DNA of 13,936 nucleotides from CBFGWV01 sp965652545 (GCA_965652545.1 CBFGWV010000112.1:1-13936); one strand, 5' to 3'; positions 1 through 9,675 are shown, counted from the first letter of the stretch. Program-made: numbers and translations. Notes: generated by a model not told the origin, from the letters alone.

Positions 1-291
1 CAGCGCGTCGGAACACGACTTACCGGCTCGGCCGCAGGCGGGTTCGGGCGCCTGAGGCCGCGGGTGGCGCCCTGCGAGGAACGCGGGTATAGCCGGTGGC
101 CTAGCCTTTCTGGGGACCTTGTCGGACTTGAGGCTGCCCGACTGGCTCTTGAGCATTTCAATTGTTACGTGGCGCGAATATTTGATACCCATCGGCCACC
201 GGTTTTTGGTATCAACGCAATGCCTGTTCCGTTTCTTACAAAGCTAAAGAGTGGCGACAGATTCTGGACGCCACCGTATAGAGAACCGCCA
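1..291. other. Upstream region without a confidently assigned gene
   Basis: No gene is confidently assigned here. A plus-strand frame beginning at base 2 ends at a TGA at 53-55 and could be the tail of an upstream gene cut by the window edge, but the roughly 17 residues are too few to identify. The frame of the response regulator stays open from base 1. However, the residues encoded before 292 do not resemble a receiver-domain N-terminus, so this is treated as leader. Bases from about 150 to 260 are visibly richer in A/T than the surroundings, which fits a promoter region for the two-component genes. Confidence 0.5.
182..215. promoter_or_regulatory. Inverted repeat upstream of the response regulator gene
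   Basis: The arms TTGATACC (182-189) and GGTATCAA (208-215) are perfect 8-base inverted repeats separated by 18 bases. They lie about 75 bases before the response regulator start, in the AT-richer leader. The position and symmetry suggest a binding site for a dimeric regulator, possibly autoregulation. No convincing -35/-10 pair could be fixed around it. An 8-base match can also arise by chance. Confidence 0.3.
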
Positions 292-1032
292 ATGAATGAG
301 GAGAGGAAGCCGCGCGTCCTGGTCGTGGACGACGAGCCCGATATGGTCGCGCTGTTGCAGGATGTACTCACCCAGGCCGGCTTCGACAGCGACGGCGTAC
401 CCTCGGGTGCCCGTATGCGCGAGGCCGTCGCGCGCTGCGACTACGCGCTGATCCTGCTGGACCTGCGTCTGAAGTCCGAAGACGGGTTGACCCTGGCGCG
501 CGAGCTGCGCGAGCGCTCGGCCATACCCATCATCGGCATCAGCGGGTGCAGCGATATCACCGACCGGGTGTTGCTGCTGGAGCTGGCCGCCGACGATTTC
601 CTGATCAAACCGTTCAACCCGCGCGAATTGATCGCCCGTGTGCGCGCTGTGTTGCGCCGGGTGAGCGATACCGCGCCGGCGGACCGGCGCACGCCCTCCG
701 GCGGGGGCTCGCGCGATCGCCTGCATTTCGGCCATTGGGTGCTGGATCTTGCCGAGCGCGACCTGATCGGCCCCGACGGCGGGCGCTGCGCCCTGACCCA
801 GGCGGAGTTCCGCCTGCTGGAGACCTTCGTCAGCCAGCCGCGGCGGGTGTGGACGCGGGACCAGCTGCTCGAACACACCCGCGGGCTGGAGACTGAGGTC
901 TTCGACCGCACCATCGATGTGCTGATCCTGCGCCTGCGGCGCAAGATCGAGTCCAACCCCAAGCACCCGGAGTTCATCTGCACGGAGCGCGGAATCGGCT
1001 ACGTGTTCGCCGCCGATGTCCGTCGCGCCTGA
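292..1032 (+). CDS. OmpR/PhoB-family response regulator
   Basis: This is a cytoplasmic DNA-binding response regulator of 246 residues, the usual OmpR-family length. The N-terminal receiver domain (about 7-120) has the acidic pair D13/D14, the phospho-acceptor D57 in ILLDLRL, switch residue S84 and conserved K106 in LIKPF. The C-terminal winged-helix domain (about 140-242) ends with the family's typical DVLILRLRRKIE and GIGYVF segments. The start at 292 is chosen because the receiver fold begins there (KPRVLVVDDEPD) and GAGAA lies just upstream. A longer reading from 64 would add 76 unrelated residues. It overlaps the following kinase gene by 17 nt, so the two are surely a cognate pair. Its likely targets are the sugar operon that follows, by proximity only. 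Confidence 0.93.
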   Translation: MNEERKPRVLVVDDEPDMVALLQDVLTQAGFDSDGVPSGARMREAVARCDYALILLDLRLKSEDGLTLARELRERSAIPIIGISGCSDITDRVLLLELAADDFLIKPFNPRELIARVRAVLRRVSDTAPADRRTPSGGGSRDRLHFGHWVLDLAERDLIGPDGGRCALTQAEFRLLETFVSQPRRVWTRDQLLEHTRGLETEVFDRTIDVLILRLRRKIESNPKHPEFICTERGIGYVFAADVRRA

Positions 1033-3634
1033 GCCGGCCCGGCACTGGTCGCCGGACCGGGTACGCACCCGCCTGCTGGCGGCGTTTCTCATTCTGCTGG
1101 TCGCCGCCGTCGCACTGACGCTGGTGGGCTGGGTCGGTATGCGCAGCACGCAGAACGCCCTCACCGGCTTCGAGCAGGAGGTGCTGCCCAACATCGCCAG
1201 CGCCTTGGAGCTGGCCGAGCGCACCACTCAGCTGGCGGCCATCGCACCGCATCTGGCCGCCTCGCGCACGGTGGAGTCATTGCAGACCAACGCCGGTGTC
1301 TTCAACAGCGTGTTGAACGACATCCGTCGCCGCAGCCGGGCGTTGACGCCCGCGCAAGGGTTGCGCTCGACGCTGGATGAGTTGCTCGCCGGCATGGACC
1401 GTGACCTGTCCGGGTTGATCGAGCTCACCCGCGAACGCCAGGCCCTCGAAACCCGGCTGCAACAGCAGATGCAGCACCTGGAGGGCCTGGGCAACGTGCT
1501 GCATGCCCGTGATCGCCTGGGCGGTGTGTACGACCCGGCCATCGCCGCGGTGTGGTCGAGCATGGTGCGCGGCGCCACCAGCGACTCTGCCGCCACGCTC
1601 GGTCGTTTGCAGGCGGATGTCGAGGCGCTGCTGCTGGCGGCCACCCGGCGCGAGGCGTTCCGCGGCTTCGATGCCGACTTCCAGGCCACGCTCACCGCGC
1701 TTGCCGTCGGGCCTGACAACCTCCTGGACCTGCGCCGCAACCTGCGCGAGTTCGAGCGCCGCACCGGTGTGATCATCCTCAACACGCGCACCAGCGCCGA
1801 CCAACTGAGCGAACAGGTCAGCCGCCACGTGGCCTACCTGCGCGACACCGCCGCCGAGCGCAGCACCGCGGTGCGCCGCGCCATACGCTCCGGCGAGACC
1901 GGCATGCTCACCCTGGCCCTGGTATGCCTGGCGGTGGGGGCGGTGGCGATCCGCTACGTCCACCGCCTGGTGTCGCAGATCGAGACCATCACCGCGGTCA
2001 TGTCGCGCCTGGCCCAGGGCGACACTGCACAGGCCACGCCGGCCACCCACCGCCAGGACGAGCTCGGTGCGCTGGCGCGGGCGTTCGAGGTGTTCCGCGA
2101 CACCCTCCTGGCCAAGCAGCAGCTGCTCATCGACCTGGCTAACCAGCGCGAGTTGCTGGAGGCGGTGCACAACAGCATGACCGACGGGCTGGCGGTGTTC
2201 GATGCGCAGGGGCGTTTGCTGCTGTGGAACCCGCAGATGGCCGACGTTCTCGCCCGTCACGCCAGCCCACCGCGTGTGGGGGTGAGCATGCGCGAGCTGT
2301 TCGCGCACTGCCCGCCGGGGACGACCTGGGTGGCGCCGGGGCATATGACGCCGCAGGCGCTGGACTCGATCCGCGCCCGCCATTTCGCCAGTTTCGAGCA
2401 GATCGAGCTGCAACTGCCCCAGGCGCAGGTGTTCGACCTGCGCAGCCGTGCCATGCCCGGGGGCGGGGCGGTGATGCTGGCCACCGACCTGACCGTGCGC
2501 CGCGCCGTGGAGACCCAGCTCCAGCATGCGCAGAAGCTGGAGATGCTCGGTCAGCTCACCGGCGGGGTGACGCACGATTTCAACAATTACCTCGGCACCA
2601 TCCTGGGCAACCTGGCCTTGCTGGAGTCGCGCCCCGGTCTGGATGGCGACAGCCAGGTGCAGTTGCAGCGCGCCCACCGCGCCGCCTCGCGCGCCGCGGG
2701 GTTGACCCGCCGCCTGCTGGCCTTCGCCCGCCGCCAGCCGTTGCAGGCGGAGTACCTGTCGGTGGACGCGATGCTCGAGGAGATGCGCGATCTGATCGAG
2801 TACAGCGCCGGCCCCCAGGTCAGTGTGACGCTCGATCTGGATGCCCGCGCGGTGCGGGTGTATCTCGACCGCGGCCAGCTGGAAAACGCCTTGCTCAATA
2901 TCGTCATCAACAGCAGCGCGGCCATGCCCGGCGGCGGCCGCCTGACGCTGGGTACGCGTCGGCTGTGGGGCGAGTCGCCGCTGGTGGAGATCCGCGTCAG
3001 CGACACCGGCAGCGGTATCCCCGAGCACCTGCAAAGCAAGGTCTTCGAGCCGTTCTTCACCACCAAACCGGCCGGGGAGGGCACCGGGCTCGGGCTGAGC
3101 ATCGTTTACGGCTTCGTCAAGCAGTCCGGTGGCGACATCGACGTGCACAGCCGGCTGGGCGAGGGGACGCGTGTGTCGCTGACCTTTCCCGTGGCCCGCG
3201 AGACCGACATCGACGGTGCGCAGGCGCTGCCCGCCCCCGCGGCGGCGGTGCTGCCACCCTTGCGCCTGCTGCTGGTGGATGACGACGATGCCTTCCGCGC
3301 CACGGTGGTGGACATGCTCCAGGCCGCCGGCGTGACGGTGGTGGCCGAAAGCGCCTGCGAGCGGGCGCTGGCGCGGCTGGACACCGATACCGACTTCGAC
3401 CTGGCCTTGTCGGATATCTGCCTGGGTGCCGGCATGGACGGCATCGGCTTTGCCCGCGCGGTGGCGGCGCGCGGGCTGAACATTCCGGTGGGGCTGATGT
3501 CCGGCATCGCGCCGGAGGCCTTTTCCAGCCACCCCGACTGGGACCCCGCCATCCCCTTCCTGCAGAAACCTTTCTCACCGCAGGGACTCACTCAATGGTT
3601 GTACCTTCGTTACAAGCATTGCGGCCGTTCCTAA
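1016..3634 (+). CDS. Membrane-bound hybrid sensor histidine kinase with C-terminal receiver
   Basis: An 872-residue inner-membrane hybrid kinase. The domain order is: membrane segment about 19-41; a long helical, Glu/Arg/Leu-rich periplasmic region about 43-295; a second membrane segment about 297-316; HAMP linker about 317-368; a PAS-like domain about 383-490; a HisKA helix with phospho-acceptor H520 (GVTHDFNN). An ATPase domain follows, with N-box N628/N632, D663 in DTGSGIP and the GEGTGLGLS lid. The C-terminal receiver (about 750-868) has D755-D758, phospho-acceptor D800 and K851. The all-helical periplasmic sensor recalls TorS-type sensors, which read a periplasmic binding protein; that comparison is from general resemblance only. 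There is no Hpt domain, so phosphate transfer probably runs from H520 to the partner regulator, with D800 as a modulatory site. The start overlaps the regulator's end. Confidence 0.93.
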   Translation: MSVAPEPARHWSPDRVRTRLLAAFLILLVAAVALTLVGWVGMRSTQNALTGFEQEVLPNIASALELAERTTQLAAIAPHLAASRTVESLQTNAGVFNSVLNDIRRRSRALTPAQGLRSTLDELLAGMDRDLSGLIELTRERQALETRLQQQMQHLEGLGNVLHARDRLGGVYDPAIAAVWSSMVRGATSDSAATLGRLQADVEALLLAATRREAFRGFDADFQATLTALAVGPDNLLDLRRNLREFERRTGVIILNTRTSADQLSEQVSRHVAYLRDTAAERSTAVRRAIRSGETGMLTLALVCLAVGAVAIRYVHRLVSQIETITAVMSRLAQGDTAQATPATHRQDELGALARAFEVFRDTLLAKQQLLIDLANQRELLEAVHNSMTDGLAVFDAQGRLLLWNPQMADVLARHASPPRVGVSMRELFAHCPPGTTWVAPGHMTPQALDSIRARHFASFEQIELQLPQAQVFDLRSRAMPGGGAVMLATDLTVRRAVETQLQHAQKLEMLGQLTGGVTHDFNNYLGTILGNLALLESRPGLDGDSQVQLQRAHRAASRAAGLTRRLLAFARRQPLQAEYLSVDAMLEEMRDLIEYSAGPQVSVTLDLDARAVRVYLDRGQLENALLNIVINSSAAMPGGGRLTLGTRRLWGESPLVEIRVSDTGSGIPEHLQSKVFEPFFTTKPAGEGTGLGLSIVYGFVKQSGGDIDVHSRLGEGTRVSLTFPVARETDIDGAQALPAPAAAVLPPLRLLLVDDDDAFRATVVDMLQAAGVTVVAESACERALARLDTDTDFDLALSDICLGAGMDGIGFARAVAARGLNIPVGLMSGIAPEAFSSHPDWDPAIPFLQKPFSPQGLTQWLYLRYKHCGRS

Positions 3635-3653
3635 CATTCGACATTCCGCATTC
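3635..3653 (+). promoter_or_regulatory. Three tandem CATTC heptads upstream of the binding-protein gene
   Basis: CATTC occurs at 3635-3639, 3642-3646 and 3649-3653, at an exact 7-base spacing, in the 87-base gap between the kinase stop and the binding-protein gene. Tandem direct repeats are the usual site type for OmpR-family regulators, although their period is more often 10-11 bases. A regulator-binding role is a guess. The first copy begins directly after the kinase stop codon. Confidence 0.25.
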
Positions 3654-3707
3654 ATCTGCCCGGGTTGTAGTGACATGGACGTCGACCGAACGAGACGACG
3701 GCATTGC

Positions 3708-3715
3708 AGAGGAGG
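3708..3715 (+). promoter_or_regulatory. Strong ribosome binding site that fixes the binding-protein start
   Basis: AGAGGAGG abuts an ATG at 3716 with no spacer but lies six bases before the ATG at 3722. The second ATG is therefore the workable start, and it gives a clean signal peptide. This is among the strongest Shine-Dalgarno sequences in the window, fitting a protein needed in excess over its membrane partners. Confidence 0.8.
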
Positions 3716-3721
3716 ATGTTC

Positions 3722-4987
3722 ATGGTGCAGAAGAAGCTGATCGCATTGATCGGTGTACTGGCGCTGGGCGGTACCGCCCACGCGGCCTCGATCAAGATTT
3801 CCTGCGGCGCGGTGGGTCAGGAACTGGAGCTGTGCAAAAAGCACGCGCAGGCTTGGGCCGAGCAGACCGGCAACGAGGTGCAGGTGGTCGCCACGCCCAA
3901 CGATGCCAGCGAACGCCTGGCCTTGTTCCAGCAGGTGCTCAGCTCCGGCTCGGACAAGATCGACGTCTTTCAGGTGGATGTGGTCTGGCCCGGCCTGCTG
4001 GGCGCCCACCTCGCCGATCTGAAGCCCTACACCGATGGCAGCGAGGCTGAGCACTTCGCCGGCATGATCGATGCCAACCTGCTGGATGGAAAACTGCTGG
4101 CCATGCCGATGTTCGTGGACGCCGGCCTGCTGTACTACCGCAAGGACCTGCTGGAACAGTACGACCAGCCGGTACCCGCCACCTGGGCCGCGCTCACCGC
4201 CACCGCCGCGCACATCCAGGATGCCGAGCGCGCTGCGGGCAACGACAAGATGTGGGGGTACGTGTGGCAAGGCCGCGCCTACGAGGGGCTGACCTGCAAT
4301 GCCTTGGAATGGCTGGCCAGTTTCGGCGCCGGTACCGTCGTCGACGGCAGCGGTGCGATTACCGTCGCCAACCCGCAGGCGGAGGCCGCCCTGACCACCG
4401 CCGCCGCCTGGGTGGGCACGATCTCGCCCAAGGCCGTGCTGAACTACGGCGAGGAGGAAGCCCGCGGCGTGTTCCAGGCCGGCAACGCGGTGTTCATGCG
4501 CAACTGGCCGTACGCCTGGTCGCTGGGCCAGGCCGAGGACAGCCCGGTCAAGGACCGCATCGGTGTCGCCGCCCTGCCCAAAGGCGGTGACGACGGCCGC
4601 CATGCCGCAACACTCGGTGGGCAGTTGCTGGCCGTGTCCAAATACTCCAACCACGTCGATGCCGCGGCGGATCTCGTCATGTACATGACCAGCGCCGAGG
4701 TGCAGAAGTCGCGTGCGCTGGAGGCCTCGTTCAACCCCACGATCGAATCCTTGTACGACGATGCCGACATCCTCGCGGCCAACCCCTTCATGGGCGAGCT
4801 GCGCGATGCCTTCACCGGCGCCGTCGGCCGCCCGGCCACGGTCACCGGCACGCAGTACAACCAGGTCAGCAACGCCTTCTGGAACGCCGTGCACGAGGTG
4901 CTCTCGGGCAATGCCGAGGCGGCCGATGCCCTGGCGACGCTGGAGGGCAACCTGAACCGGATCAGCCGCGGCGGGCAATGGCGTTGA
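3722..4987 (+). CDS. Periplasmic sugar-binding protein of an alpha-glucoside ABC importer (ThuE-like)
   Basis: A 421-residue extracellular solute-binding protein (family 1). The N-terminus MVQKKLIALIGVLALGG followed by TAHA-ASIK is a typical signal peptide with cleavage after about residue 21, so it acts in the periplasm. The mature start (KISCGAVGQELELCK), the AWAEQTGNEVQVV segment and the DVFQVDVVWPG block resemble the rhizobial trehalose/maltose/sucrose binding protein ThuE. The mature protein has two early cysteines (in ISCGAVG and ELCKK) that may form a disulfide. Its job is to capture a disaccharide and deliver it to the two permeases encoded next. The ligand cannot be told from sequence. 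The following hairpin terminator probably keeps its transcript more abundant than the rest of the operon. Confidence 0.9.
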   Translation: MVQKKLIALIGVLALGGTAHAASIKISCGAVGQELELCKKHAQAWAEQTGNEVQVVATPNDASERLALFQQVLSSGSDKIDVFQVDVVWPGLLGAHLADLKPYTDGSEAEHFAGMIDANLLDGKLLAMPMFVDAGLLYYRKDLLEQYDQPVPATWAALTATAAHIQDAERAAGNDKMWGYVWQGRAYEGLTCNALEWLASFGAGTVVDGSGAITVANPQAEAALTTAAAWVGTISPKAVLNYGEEEARGVFQAGNAVFMRNWPYAWSLGQAEDSPVKDRIGVAALPKGGDDGRHAATLGGQLLAVSKYSNHVDAAADLVMYMTSAEVQKSRALEASFNPTIESLYDDADILAANPFMGELRDAFTGAVGRPATVTGTQYNQVSNAFWNAVHEVLSGNAEAADALATLEGNLNRISRGGQWR

Positions 4988-5027
4988 TGATCGCCACGGC
5001 CGCCTGAGGCCACCGTCTCCTGGTGTT

Positions 5028-5072
5028 GGGGGGAGGCGCCCGTCGCCCCGTCGAGGTCTCCCCCACTTTTTT
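5028..5072 (+). terminator. Terminator-like attenuator between binding-protein and permease genes
   Basis: GGGGGAG (5029-5035) pairs perfectly with CTCCCCC (5058-5064) across a 22-base loop. The 3' arm is followed after AC by six Ts (5067-5072), giving the shape of an intrinsic terminator. The loop is long and contains a competing GGCG/CGCC pairing. It lies in the middle of an otherwise tight operon, 12 bases before the permease start. Partial termination is therefore more likely than a true operon end. In sugar ABC operons such sites commonly raise binding-protein mRNA over permease mRNA. Confidence 0.6.
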
Positions 5073-5083
5073 GCGGTGTCGCT

Positions 5084-5992
5084 ATGTTTCGTTCGTTTTC
5101 CACACTCAGGGCGCAACGGGTCCGCACGGCCTGGCTGCTGCTCCTGCCCATGCTCGTGGTGTTGCTGGCGGTTGCCGGCTGGCCCCTGGGACGGACCATC
5201 TGGCTGAGCTTTACCGACGCCCATTTGTCGCAGCTCGATCAGTGGCGCTTCGTCGGCCTGGACAATTACATCGGCGAGTACGGCTTATTCGCCGACCCTC
5301 AGTGGTGGCGCTCGGTGGGCAACACTTTGTTGTTCGCCGGTTTGTCGGTGAGCCTGGAGACCGTGCTCGGGTTGGGTGTGGCCTTGATGATCAACCACCC
5401 CTCGCCGGTGCGGACGCTGCTGCGCGCGACCGTGTTGATCCCCTGGGCCATCCCGACGGTGGTCTCGGCCAAGATGTGGAGCTGGATGCTGCACGACCAG
5501 TTTGGCGTGGTGAACCACTACCTCAGCGGCATGGGCGTGATCGACACCCCCATCGCCTGGACTGCCGACCCGAGCTTCGCCCTGCTGTCGGTGGTGGCCG
5601 TGGATGTGTGGAAGACCACCCCGTTCATGGCGCTGCTGATCCTCGCGGCCTTGCAGATGGTGCCGCGCGACTGCTACGAGGCCGCGCGCGTGGACGGCGT
5701 GCCGGCCTGGCGGGTGTTCAGCCGCATCACCTTGCCGCTGATCCTGCCCGGCATCGGCGTGGCGGTGATCTTCCGCACCCTGGATGCGCTGCGGGTGTTC
5801 GATCTCATCTATGTCATGACCTCCAACAGCCGCGACACCGAGGTCATGTCGGTGTACGTGCGCAATCAACTCATCGACTTTCAACTGGTGGGCTACGGCT
5901 CGGCCGCGGCCACCACGTTGTTCCTGGTCATTGCCGCGATCACCCTGGTGTTCGTGGTACTCACGCGCTCGCGCAACACGGAGGTGTCCTGA
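5084..5992 (+). CDS. Sugar ABC transporter permease, MalF/ThuF type
   Basis: A 302-residue inner-membrane permease with about six membrane segments, including LLLLPMLVVLLAVAGWPLG near the N-terminus and a final segment about 270-292. The permease signature loop that docks on the ATPase is at E199-A200-A201, within YEAARVDG followed by ITLPLILPG. It lacks the large periplasmic insert of enterobacterial MalF, as is normal for ThuF/UgpA-like proteins. It forms a heterodimer with the next gene product. Its stop overlaps the next start by one base (TGATG), showing translational coupling. No good Shine-Dalgarno sequence precedes the ATG, which sits just past the terminator T-run, so expression may be weak. 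Confidence 0.92.
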   Translation: MFRSFSTLRAQRVRTAWLLLLPMLVVLLAVAGWPLGRTIWLSFTDAHLSQLDQWRFVGLDNYIGEYGLFADPQWWRSVGNTLLFAGLSVSLETVLGLGVALMINHPSPVRTLLRATVLIPWAIPTVVSAKMWSWMLHDQFGVVNHYLSGMGVIDTPIAWTADPSFALLSVVAVDVWKTTPFMALLILAALQMVPRDCYEAARVDGVPAWRVFSRITLPLILPGIGVAVIFRTLDALRVFDLIYVMTSNSRDTEVMSVYVRNQLIDFQLVGYGSAAATTLFLVIAAITLVFVVLTRSRNTEVS

Positions 5993-6828
5993 TGGACGGC
6001 CGGACCAACGCCTGGGCACGCGCCGGCTACTACGCACTGGCGGCGGGGCTGGTGCTGTTTGCGGTCTTCCCCTTCGTCTATGCCATCTCCAGCTCGTTGA
6101 AGACCGGCAGTGGCTTGTTCTCGCCAAGTTTCATCCCCGAGGCGCCCACGGTGATCAATTACGTGGCCTTGTTCCGCGATCAGCCGTTCGGCCGCAACCT
6201 GCTCAACTCGCTGCTGGTGGCCACCGGGGTGGTGGGGATCTCCCTGGTGCTCAGCCTGATGGCCGCCTGGGCGCTGGGGCGGGTGAGTTTCCGCGGCCGC
6301 GGCGTGTTGCTGATGACGATCCTGTCCGCATCGATGTTCCCCCAGGTGGCGGTGCTCTCGGGCATGTTCGAGCTGATCACCTCGTTGGGCTTGTACGACC
6401 ACCTGGGTGCACTGCTGATCGCCGATCTGACCATCACCTTGCCGTTCACCGTGTGGGTGCTGGTGACCTTCATGCGCCAGTTGCCCAAGGAACTGGAGGA
6501 GGCCGCCATCATGGACGGGGTGGGTGTGCTGTCGATGATCTTCCGCGTATTCATGCCGCTGCTGTGGCCGGCGCTGGTGGCCACCGGGCTGCTCGCCTTC
6601 ATCGCGGCCTGGAACGAGTTTCTCTTCGCGCTGACGTTCACCCTGAGCACCGAGCAGCGCACGGTGCCGGTGGCGATCGCGCTGATCAGCGGCGCCACCG
6701 GCTATGAGCTGCCCTGGGGCGGGATCATGGCCGCCTCGGTCATCGTCACCGTGCCGCTGATCCTGCTGGTGGTGTTCTTCCAGCGCCTCATCGTCTCGGG
6801 CCTGACCGCCGGTGCGGTCAAGGGTTGA
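5992..6828 (+). CDS. Sugar ABC transporter permease, MalG/ThuG type
   Basis: A 278-residue inner-membrane permease, the normal length for the MalG/ThuG group. About six hydrophobic segments are visible, beginning with ALAAGLVLFAVFPFVYA. The ATPase-contact loop is at about 170-176 (EEAAIMDG) followed by VFMPLLWPAL. The start at 5992 is chosen over the longer open frame from 5023 because of GGAGGTG six bases upstream and the one-base overlap with the preceding permease stop. Residues before it would also overlap the first permease in another frame. It pairs with that permease to form the membrane channel of the importer. Confidence 0.92.
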   Translation: MDGRTNAWARAGYYALAAGLVLFAVFPFVYAISSSLKTGSGLFSPSFIPEAPTVINYVALFRDQPFGRNLLNSLLVATGVVGISLVLSLMAAWALGRVSFRGRGVLLMTILSASMFPQVAVLSGMFELITSLGLYDHLGALLIADLTITLPFTVWVLVTFMRQLPKELEEAAIMDGVGVLSMIFRVFMPLLWPALVATGLLAFIAAWNEFLFALTFTLSTEQRTVPVAIALISGATGYELPWGGIMAASVIVTVPLILLVVFFQRLIVSGLTAGAVKG

Positions 6829-6861
6829 TGTGTTTCTCATCGCGGGGAGCGATCGCAAACC

Positions 6862-8535
6862 ATGCAGTGCACAGTTGACGACATCCGGCCGCTGGCCGAG
6901 CAACCGCGGCCGCAGACCGATCCGGACTGGTGGCGCGGGGCGGTGATCTACCAGATCTACCCGCGCAGCTTCCAGGACAGTACCGGCGATGGCATCGGCG
7001 ACCTGCCGGGCATCATCGAGCGCCTGCCCTACGTGGCCGCGCTGGGGGTGGACGCCATCTGGATCTCGCCGTTCTACCAGTCGCCGATGCGCGACTTCGG
7101 CTATGACATTTCCGACCACTGCGCGGTGCACCCGCAACTGGGCACGCTGGCGGACTTCGACACCCTGGTGGCCGAGGCCCACCGCCTCGGCCTGCGCGTA
7201 CTGCTGGATCTCGTGCTCAGCCACACCGCCAAGGAGCATGCCTGGTTCGTCGAGTCGCGCAGCAGCCGCGACAACCCCAAGGCGGACTGGTACGTCTGGG
7301 CCGACGCCAAGCCTGACGGCTCGCCGCCGAACAACTGGCTGTCGATCTTCGGCGGCAGCGCCTGGCAGTGGGACACCCGGCGCGGGCAGTACTTCCTGCA
7401 CAATTTTCTCTCCAGCCAGCCGGATCTGAATTTCCACAACCCGGCGGTGCAGCAGGCGGTGCTGGATATCGTCGGCTTCTGGCTGGCGCGCGGTGTGGAT
7501 GGCTTTCGCCTGGATGTGGTGAATTTTTACTTCCATGACGCGCAGTTGCGCGCCAACCCCGAGCAGCCGGCCGGCCGCTATGCCGCCGCGGTGCCGCGCT
7601 CCAACCCTTACGCCTTGCAGCGTCATGTGTACGACAAGACGCGGCCGGAAAACCTTATCTTCCTGCAACGCCTGCGCGCGCTGCTGGACAGCTACCCCGG
7701 CACCACCAGCATCGGCGAGATCGGCGACGACGAGCAGTACGCCACCCTGGCCAGCTACACCCGCGATAAGCGCTTGCACATGGCCTACACCTTCAACCTG
7801 ATGGAGGCGCAATGCTCCCCGCGCTTCATCCACGGGGTGCTGGATGAGTTCCTGCGCGAAACCGACGGCGCCTGGGCCTGCTGGGCGTTGAGCAACCACG
7901 ACGTCACCCGTGTGATGACCCGTTGGAGCCGGCTCGGCGGCGGGCAGGCCCTGGCGCCGCTGCTGCTGGCTTTTCTGTGTTCGCTGCGTGGTTCGGCGTG
8001 CCTGTATCAGGGCGAGGAACTGGGCCTGACCGAGGCCACCCTGCCGTTCGAGCTGATCCAGGACCCCTACGGCAAGGAGATGTGGCCGGAGTTTCCCGGT
8101 CGCGACGGCTGCCGCACACCCATGCCGTGGAGCGCCAGCCTGTTGTACGGCGGCTTCAGCATCGCTCAGCCGTGGTTGCCGCTGGCACCCGAGCACCTGG
8201 GCGTGGCCGCCGATGTGCAGGAGACCCTGGCCGAGTCGGTACTGCGGCGGTTCCGCCTGTTCATGGCCTGGCGGCGGCAACAGCCGGTGCTGCGCAACGG
8301 CGGCATGACGTTGTTGCCGGCGCATGAGCAGGTGGTCGCGTTCCGCCGCGAGCTCGAGCGCGAGGCGCTGTTGTGCGCATTCAACCTCTCCGGCGAGGCT
8401 GCCGCCTACCCGCTGCCCGCAGACACCCGCGTGCTGCCGCTGGACGGCCACGGCTTCGGCGGCCGGCTGGCCGACGGGCGGCTGGACCTGCCGCCCTACC
8501 AGGCGTTCTTCGGCCGCATCGCCCCGCGTTCTTGA
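6862..8535 (+). CDS. Cytoplasmic GH13 alpha-glucosidase (HaG/AglA-like, GH13_23 type)
   Basis: A 557-residue alpha-glucosidase without a signal peptide, so it hydrolyses imported alpha-glucosides inside the cell to release glucose. All GH13 signatures are present: WWRGAVIYQIYPRSF at the N-terminus, DLVLSHT, nucleophile D218 in GFRLDVVNFY, acid/base E286 in IGEIGDD and stabiliser D347 in SNHDVTR. The NNWLSIFGGSAW and HNFLSSQPDLNFH segments and the calcium-region QDSTGDGIGDLPG match the Halomonas HaG / Xanthomonas type (subfamily 23) and rhizobial AglA, which act on maltose, sucrose and related sugars and can transglucosylate. GGGGAG 12 bases upstream supports the start. The place between permease and ATPase genes is the same as in the rhizobial agl operon. 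The precise linkage preference is unknown. Confidence 0.92.
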   Translation: MQCTVDDIRPLAEQPRPQTDPDWWRGAVIYQIYPRSFQDSTGDGIGDLPGIIERLPYVAALGVDAIWISPFYQSPMRDFGYDISDHCAVHPQLGTLADFDTLVAEAHRLGLRVLLDLVLSHTAKEHAWFVESRSSRDNPKADWYVWADAKPDGSPPNNWLSIFGGSAWQWDTRRGQYFLHNFLSSQPDLNFHNPAVQQAVLDIVGFWLARGVDGFRLDVVNFYFHDAQLRANPEQPAGRYAAAVPRSNPYALQRHVYDKTRPENLIFLQRLRALLDSYPGTTSIGEIGDDEQYATLASYTRDKRLHMAYTFNLMEAQCSPRFIHGVLDEFLRETDGAWACWALSNHDVTRVMTRWSRLGGGQALAPLLLAFLCSLRGSACLYQGEELGLTEATLPFELIQDPYGKEMWPEFPGRDGCRTPMPWSASLLYGGFSIAQPWLPLAPEHLGVAADVQETLAESVLRRFRLFMAWRRQQPVLRNGGMTLLPAHEQVVAFRRELEREALLCAFNLSGEAAAYPLPADTRVLPLDGHGFGGRLADGRLDLPPYQAFFGRIAPRS

Positions 8536-8553
8536 CGTTTCAAAGGTGCCCCC

Positions 8554-9668
<1,115 letters not shown>

Positions 9669-9675
<7 letters not shown>

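Noticed and set aside
184..193. GATACCCATC in the leader as a degenerate REP
   Set aside because: Only the terminal ten bases match; no GTAG foot or matching left stem is present upstream.
64..291. A 76-residue N-terminal extension of the response regulator
   Set aside because: It does not resemble any domain, is more AT-rich, and the receiver domain starts normally at 292.
1277..3532. A 751-residue minus-strand open frame
   Set aside because: It is antisense to the intact hybrid kinase, has low-complexity composition and no recognisable domain.
3575..5224. A 549-residue minus-strand open frame
   Set aside because: It is antisense to the binding-protein gene with its clear signal peptide and ribosome site. 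Its own residues are Gly/His/Gln-rich with no motif.
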